Source: Chitinophagaceae bacterium
GTDB taxonomy: Bacteria > Bacteroidota > Bacteroidia > Chitinophagales > Chitinophagaceae
DNA: 8,740 nucleotides
Reading direction: 5' to 3'
Assembly (NCBI GenBank): GCA_030151745.1
Contig: JASLDA010000003.1
Span: forward strand, 1-8,740
In this document: in pieces, positions 5,748-8,740 of the stretch
Numbering within the stretch: the stretch's first letter is position 1
Layout: the number at the start of each line of letters is the position of its first letter
The notes under the pieces: generated by a model
Database searches by the model: none
The model's input: only the letters and a program-made list of their open reading frames with translations
Told to the model about the DNA's origin: nothing
Made by a program: the position numbers and the translations under genes

Positions 5748-6006
5748 GCCAGCTCCCGGGTCAACGGCTGCTTTGAAGCGCCTTCTCGTCCAGCAGTAAT
5801 TCTTCTTTTCCGTTTATCTATGCGAAGCGAGGGAATAAGCGGACATCCGGTCCCTTTTTCCGCGACTCCGGCAAATTCGTCTGGGAATTCTCCCCGGCTC
5901 GCGATAGCTTACATTGAAATCGGGCTGCAAGTTGCTCCGGAAACCCAGGCCGGGAAACCGGCCCGGAATTCCGGTATGCGTCTCAATGCCTTGAATACAT
6001 AATTAC
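5748..6006. other. 259-bp intergenic region before the CheB-CheR-PAS gene, with a hairpin and a palindrome
   Basis: No convincing gene is present: the 60-codon plus-strand ORF from 5820 has no recognisable features. I saw no clear terminator with a T-run after the kinase gene. Close to the downstream start codon are a perfect 6-bp stem with a GAAA loop (GGCCGG-GAAA-CCGGCC, 5948-5963) and a perfect 12-bp palindrome CCGGAATTCCGG (5963-5974). A weak sigma54-like pattern (GG at 5922-5923, TTGCT at 5932-5936, correct 10-nt spacing) is noted, but its -24 half is poor. A promoter for the downstream gene must lie here unless the kinase transcript reads through. Confidence 0.4.
5948..5974. repeat. Hairpin plus adjoining palindrome upstream of the CheB-CheR-PAS gene
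   Basis: GGCCGG-GAAA-CCGGCC (5948-5963) is a perfect 6-bp inverted repeat with a GNRA-type loop. It shares its last base with CCGGAATTCCGG (5963-5974), a perfect 12-bp palindrome. They lie 33-59 nt before the start codon. No T-run follows, so it is not a standard terminator. It may be an operator or a structured leader. In GC-rich DNA such dyads can be chance. Confidence 0.4.
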
Positions 6007-8740
6007 ATGGATAGCTTCCTCGTCGTCGGCCTCGGCGCATCTGCCGGTGGGATCCAGGCGCTTCAACGTTTTTTCGAGGCTACACCCGCCGCTTCGGGGA
6101 TCGCCTACGTAGTGATTCTCCACCTGTCCCCGGACCATGACAGCCAGCTGGCGCAGGTGCTGCAGCATGCGACGGCCATGCCCGTAACACGGGTAACGGA
6201 ACGGATGCGCCTTGTCCCCGACCACGTCTATGTCATCGCACCCAACAAGCACCTGACGATGGAGGACGGTCATATCCTGGTTTCCGCCAATACCGAGCTG
6301 GCGGAACGCCGGGCACCGGTGGATATCTTCTTCCGCTCCCTGGCGGAGTCTCATGAAGGGCGCGCCGTCGGGGTTATCCTCTCCGGTACCGGGGCCAATG
6401 GATCCATGGGCCTCAAGCGCATCAAGGAACGCGGCGGAGCCGTCTTCGTGCAAAGCCCCCGCGAGCCGGAGTTCAACGAGATGCCGCGCAACGCCATCGC
6501 CACCGGCATGGTGGACGACGTCCTGAATGTCTCGGAGATCCCGGCGCGGATCATCGCTTACCGCGACTCGCTCGGCACGATACATATCCCCGAAGAGCCC
6601 AAAGACCGGGACGAAGCCGAACAGCAGGCATTGCGCACCGTGCTCACCGAGCTCCGGCTGCGCACCGGGCACGACTTCTCCAACTACAAGCGGCCTACCC
6701 TGCTTCGCCGCATCGAGCGCCGTATCCACGTGCGCAGCCAGCCGGACCTCCCGGCCTATGCCGCGTTCATCACCCAGCACCCGGAAGAGACCCAGGCGCT
6801 GATGAAGGACCTGCTTATTTCGGTGACGAATTTCTTTCGCGATAAAACGCCTTTCGACGAACTGGAGAGGACCATCCTGCCGCAGCTGCTGGAAGACAAG
6901 ACCGGGAAAGACCAGCTGCGCATCTGGATAGCGGGCTGCGCGACCGGCGAGGAAGCCTATTCCGTCGCCATGATCTGCGCCGACCTTACGCTCGGCATGA
7001 TGGATGTACCCAAGGTGCAGATCTTCGCCACCGATATCGACGAGACCGCGATCGCGATCGCCCGGGACGGATATTACACGCTCAACGATGCCGCCGACGT
7101 ATCTCCCGGCCGGCTGAGCCGTTATTTTACCAGGGAAGGGAACGGCTACCGTGTGCGCAGGGAGCTGCGGGAGACCATCCTGTTTGCGAACCACAACTTC
7201 CTCAAAGACTCGCCGTTCTCGCGGATCGATCTGGTGAGCTGCCGCAATGTGCTGATCTACCTGAACCGCACGGCCCAGGAACGCGTCTTCGAGACCTTCC
7301 ACTTTGCATTGAAGCCTGGGGGATTCATGCTGCTCGGCACTTCCGAAAGCGTCGACGGTGCCAGCGACCTGTTCAGCCTGTACAACCGGGAACAGCATAT
7401 CTGGCAAAGCCGGCAGGTGGTTTCGAAAAGCATCATCATCCCCGAGAGCACGCCCGTCATCCGGCTCCCGCAGCGTCCCGCGAAGGCGGAGCTGCCCCCG
7501 CCCGTATCGGAGCGCATCTCCTTCGGCGATCTGCATCAGCAGCTGGTGGAGCTCTATGCCCCGCCCTCGCTGATCGTAAACGAAGAATACGAGATCGTCC
7601 ACCTGAGCGAGCGGGCCGGCCAGTATCTGAAATTCGTGGGCGGCGAGCCTACCCAGAACCTGCTGCGCCTGGCCCACGAGGAAGTGCTGACGGAATTGCG
7701 CAGCGCCCTGTACCAGGCTGCGCAGCGCCATTCCGCCGTGAGCGCGCTGGGCCTGAAGATACGGCTGAGCGACCGCACGGAATACCTGAACATCCATGTA
7801 CGCCCGGTGCCCGAAACCGCCAGCGCGGCGATGCGCGGCTACTTGCTGGTGATATTCGAGCCGGTGACGGGAGAGGTCGAAGACGCCTCCGTCGTTCTGA
7901 CCGTGAGCGACGAATCGGCAAGCCGCCAGCTCGAGGAAGAGGTGCTGCGGCTGAAATCGCAGCTGCGCTCCAGCAACGAGCATCACGAGTTCCAGGCCGA
8001 GGAGCTCAAGGCCGGCAACGAGGAGCTGCAGGCCATGAACGAGGAGCTGCGCTCGGCTACCGAAGAGCTGGAGACGAGCAAGGAAGAGCTGCAGAGCATC
8101 AACGAGGAGCTGAGCGCGGTCAACCAGGAGTTGAAAGTAAAGGTGGACGAAGCGACCCTGATCAGCAACAACCTCCAGAACCTGATCAACTCCACCGACA
8201 TCGGGACCATCTTCCTGGACCGCACCCTGCGGATCGTGCTGTTCACGCCGATGGCGGGCTCGGTCTTCAATCTGATCCCCTCGGACCACGGGCGGCCCCT
8301 GGGCGATATCACCAGCAAGCTGGAAAACGGCACGGTACTCGAGGACGCCCAGAAAGTGCTGGAACAGCTCCAGCGTATCGAGCGCGAGGCGCGCACGACG
8401 GACGGCCGCGAGCTGCTCATCCGGATGTCGCCGTACCGAACGGAAGACGACCGCATCCAGGGCGTCGTCATCTCGCTGCTCGATATCACCGAGCGCAGGC
8501 TTGCAGAGCGGGCGCTGCGGGAATCGGAAGACCGCTACCGGGCACAGCTTGAAAACGAAGTGCGCGACCGCACCACCCAGCTCAAGCAGACCCAGGAGCT
8601 GCTGCAGGCAACGCTGGACAGCTCCCTGTACGTCATACAGGCCTTTAAAGCCGTGCGGGACCAGAACGGGAAGATTATCGACTTCTGCTGGGTGTTCAAC
8701 AACAAGGCCGGCCAGCGGCAGAACGGCGACGTAATCGGCC
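6007..8740 (+). CDS. CheB-CheR fusion sensory protein with coiled coil and PAS domains (partial; continues past the right edge)
   Basis: This large cytoplasmic signalling protein shows 911 residues with no stop before the window edge. Domains in order: CheB methylesterase-like (about 1-185) with the serine motif GLGASAGG (S12) and H39; CheR methyltransferase (about 204-470) with SAM motif AGCATGEEAY at 309-318 and SCRNVLIY at 411-418; a PAS-like segment (about 504-619); seven uninterrupted heptads of xEEL/xQEL type (664-712, e.g. NEELQAMNEELRSA); a PAS domain (about 721-825); a second helical linker; and the start of another PAS domain (about 870 on). Homologues often end in a histidine kinase, which may lie beyond the edge. 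The CheB receiver domain is absent. The catalytic-Asp motif GxDG reads GANG, with Asn131. The start is fixed by an in-frame TGA at 5992-5994 and no other ATG between. No MCP, CheA or CheW gene is nearby, so a role in flagellar chemotaxis is doubtful. Confidence 0.93.
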   Translation, partial: MDSFLVVGLGASAGGIQALQRFFEATPAASGIAYVVILHLSPDHDSQLAQVLQHATAMPVTRVTERMRLVPDHVYVIAPNKHLTMEDGHILVSANTELAERRAPVDIFFRSLAESHEGRAVGVILSGTGANGSMGLKRIKERGGAVFVQSPREPEFNEMPRNAIATGMVDDVLNVSEIPARIIAYRDSLGTIHIPEEPKDRDEAEQQALRTVLTELRLRTGHDFSNYKRPTLLRRIERRIHVRSQPDLPAYAAFITQHPEETQALMKDLLISVTNFFRDKTPFDELERTILPQLLEDKTGKDQLRIWIAGCATGEEAYSVAMICADLTLGMMDVPKVQIFATDIDETAIAIARDGYYTLNDAADVSPGRLSRYFTREGNGYRVRRELRETILFANHNFLKDSPFSRIDLVSCRNVLIYLNRTAQERVFETFHFALKPGGFMLLGTSESVDGASDLFSLYNREQHIWQSRQVVSKSIIIPESTPVIRLPQRPAKAELPPPVSERISFGDLHQQLVELYAPPSLIVNEEYEIVHLSERAGQYLKFVGGEPTQNLLRLAHEEVLTELRSALYQAAQRHSAVSALGLKIRLSDRTEYLNIHVRPVPETASAAMRGYLLVIFEPVTGEVEDASVVLTVSDESASRQLEEEVLRLKSQLRSSNEHHEFQAEELKAGNEELQAMNEELRSATEELETSKEELQSINEELSAVNQELKVKVDEATLISNNLQNLINSTDIGTIFLDRTLRIVLFTPMAGSVFNLIPSDHGRPLGDITSKLENGTVLEDAQKVLEQLQRIEREARTTDGRELLIRMSPYRTEDDRIQGVVISLLDITERRLAERALRESEDRYRAQLENEVRDRTTQLKQTQELLQATLDSSLYVIQAFKAVRDQNGKIIDFCWVFNNKAGQRQNGDVIG

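Noticed and set aside
5919..5936. A second sigma54 promoter before the CheB-CheR-PAS gene
   Set aside because: GG/GC spacing and TTGCT fit, but the -24 half (CGGGCT instead of TGGCAC) is poor and such spacing arises often by chance in GC-rich DNA.
5983..8289. A 768-codon open frame on the minus strand opposite the CheB-CheR-PAS gene
   Set aside because: It is antisense to a clearly recognisable multidomain protein, has low-complexity composition with no recognisable domain, and is explained by GC-rich third codon positions.

Overview
The window looks like chromosomal DNA of a fairly GC-rich member of the Bacteroidota, perhaps Chitinophagaceae or a relative. The family-level guess is weak. 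It rests on the character of the Kdp proteins, gene starts without strong Shine-Dalgarno sequences, and a histidine kinase and CheB-CheR-PAS protein of types I associate with that phylum. Every gene seen is intact except the two cut by the window edges. There are no RNA genes, insertion sequences, CRISPR arrays or signs of recent transfer.

Layout: on the minus strand, read right to left, lies a potassium-uptake module. It comprises an NtrC-type (sigma54-activating) response regulator (3602-2277), a 189-bp regulatory gap, an unrecognised 27-residue membrane peptide (2087-2004), kdpF (25 residues, 1997-1920), kdpA (1907-168) and the first 50 codons of kdpB (152 to the left edge). On the plus strand, diverging from the regulator, is an overlapping two-component pair: an OmpR-type regulator (3793-4470) and a two-TM histidine kinase (4467-5747). 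After a 259-bp gap follows a large CheB-CheR-PAS fusion protein (6007 to the right edge, at least 911 residues).

The most interesting part is the gap between the NtrC-type regulator and the kdp genes. It holds a good sigma54 -24/-12 promoter (GG at 2157-2156, GC at 2145-2144, exactly 10 nt between) aimed at the small peptide, kdpF, kdpA and kdpB. It also holds two tandem perfect 13-bp palindromes (TATCAAAATGATA) exactly 20 bp apart. These sit at about -110 and -130 from the predicted start site, where an NtrC-family activator would bind. The palindrome nearer to kdp is also the stem of a rho-independent terminator for the regulator gene. The inferred model is that kdp here is a sigma54 regulon driven by its neighbouring NtrC-type regulator, unlike the enterobacterial system with a sigma70 promoter and the OmpR-type regulator KdpE. 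No KdpD-like kinase lies in the window.

The rightward genes are sensory: a membrane two-component system, then a soluble multidomain protein joining methylesterase, methyltransferase, a heptad coiled coil and PAS domains. No chemoreceptor, CheA or CheW gene is visible near it.
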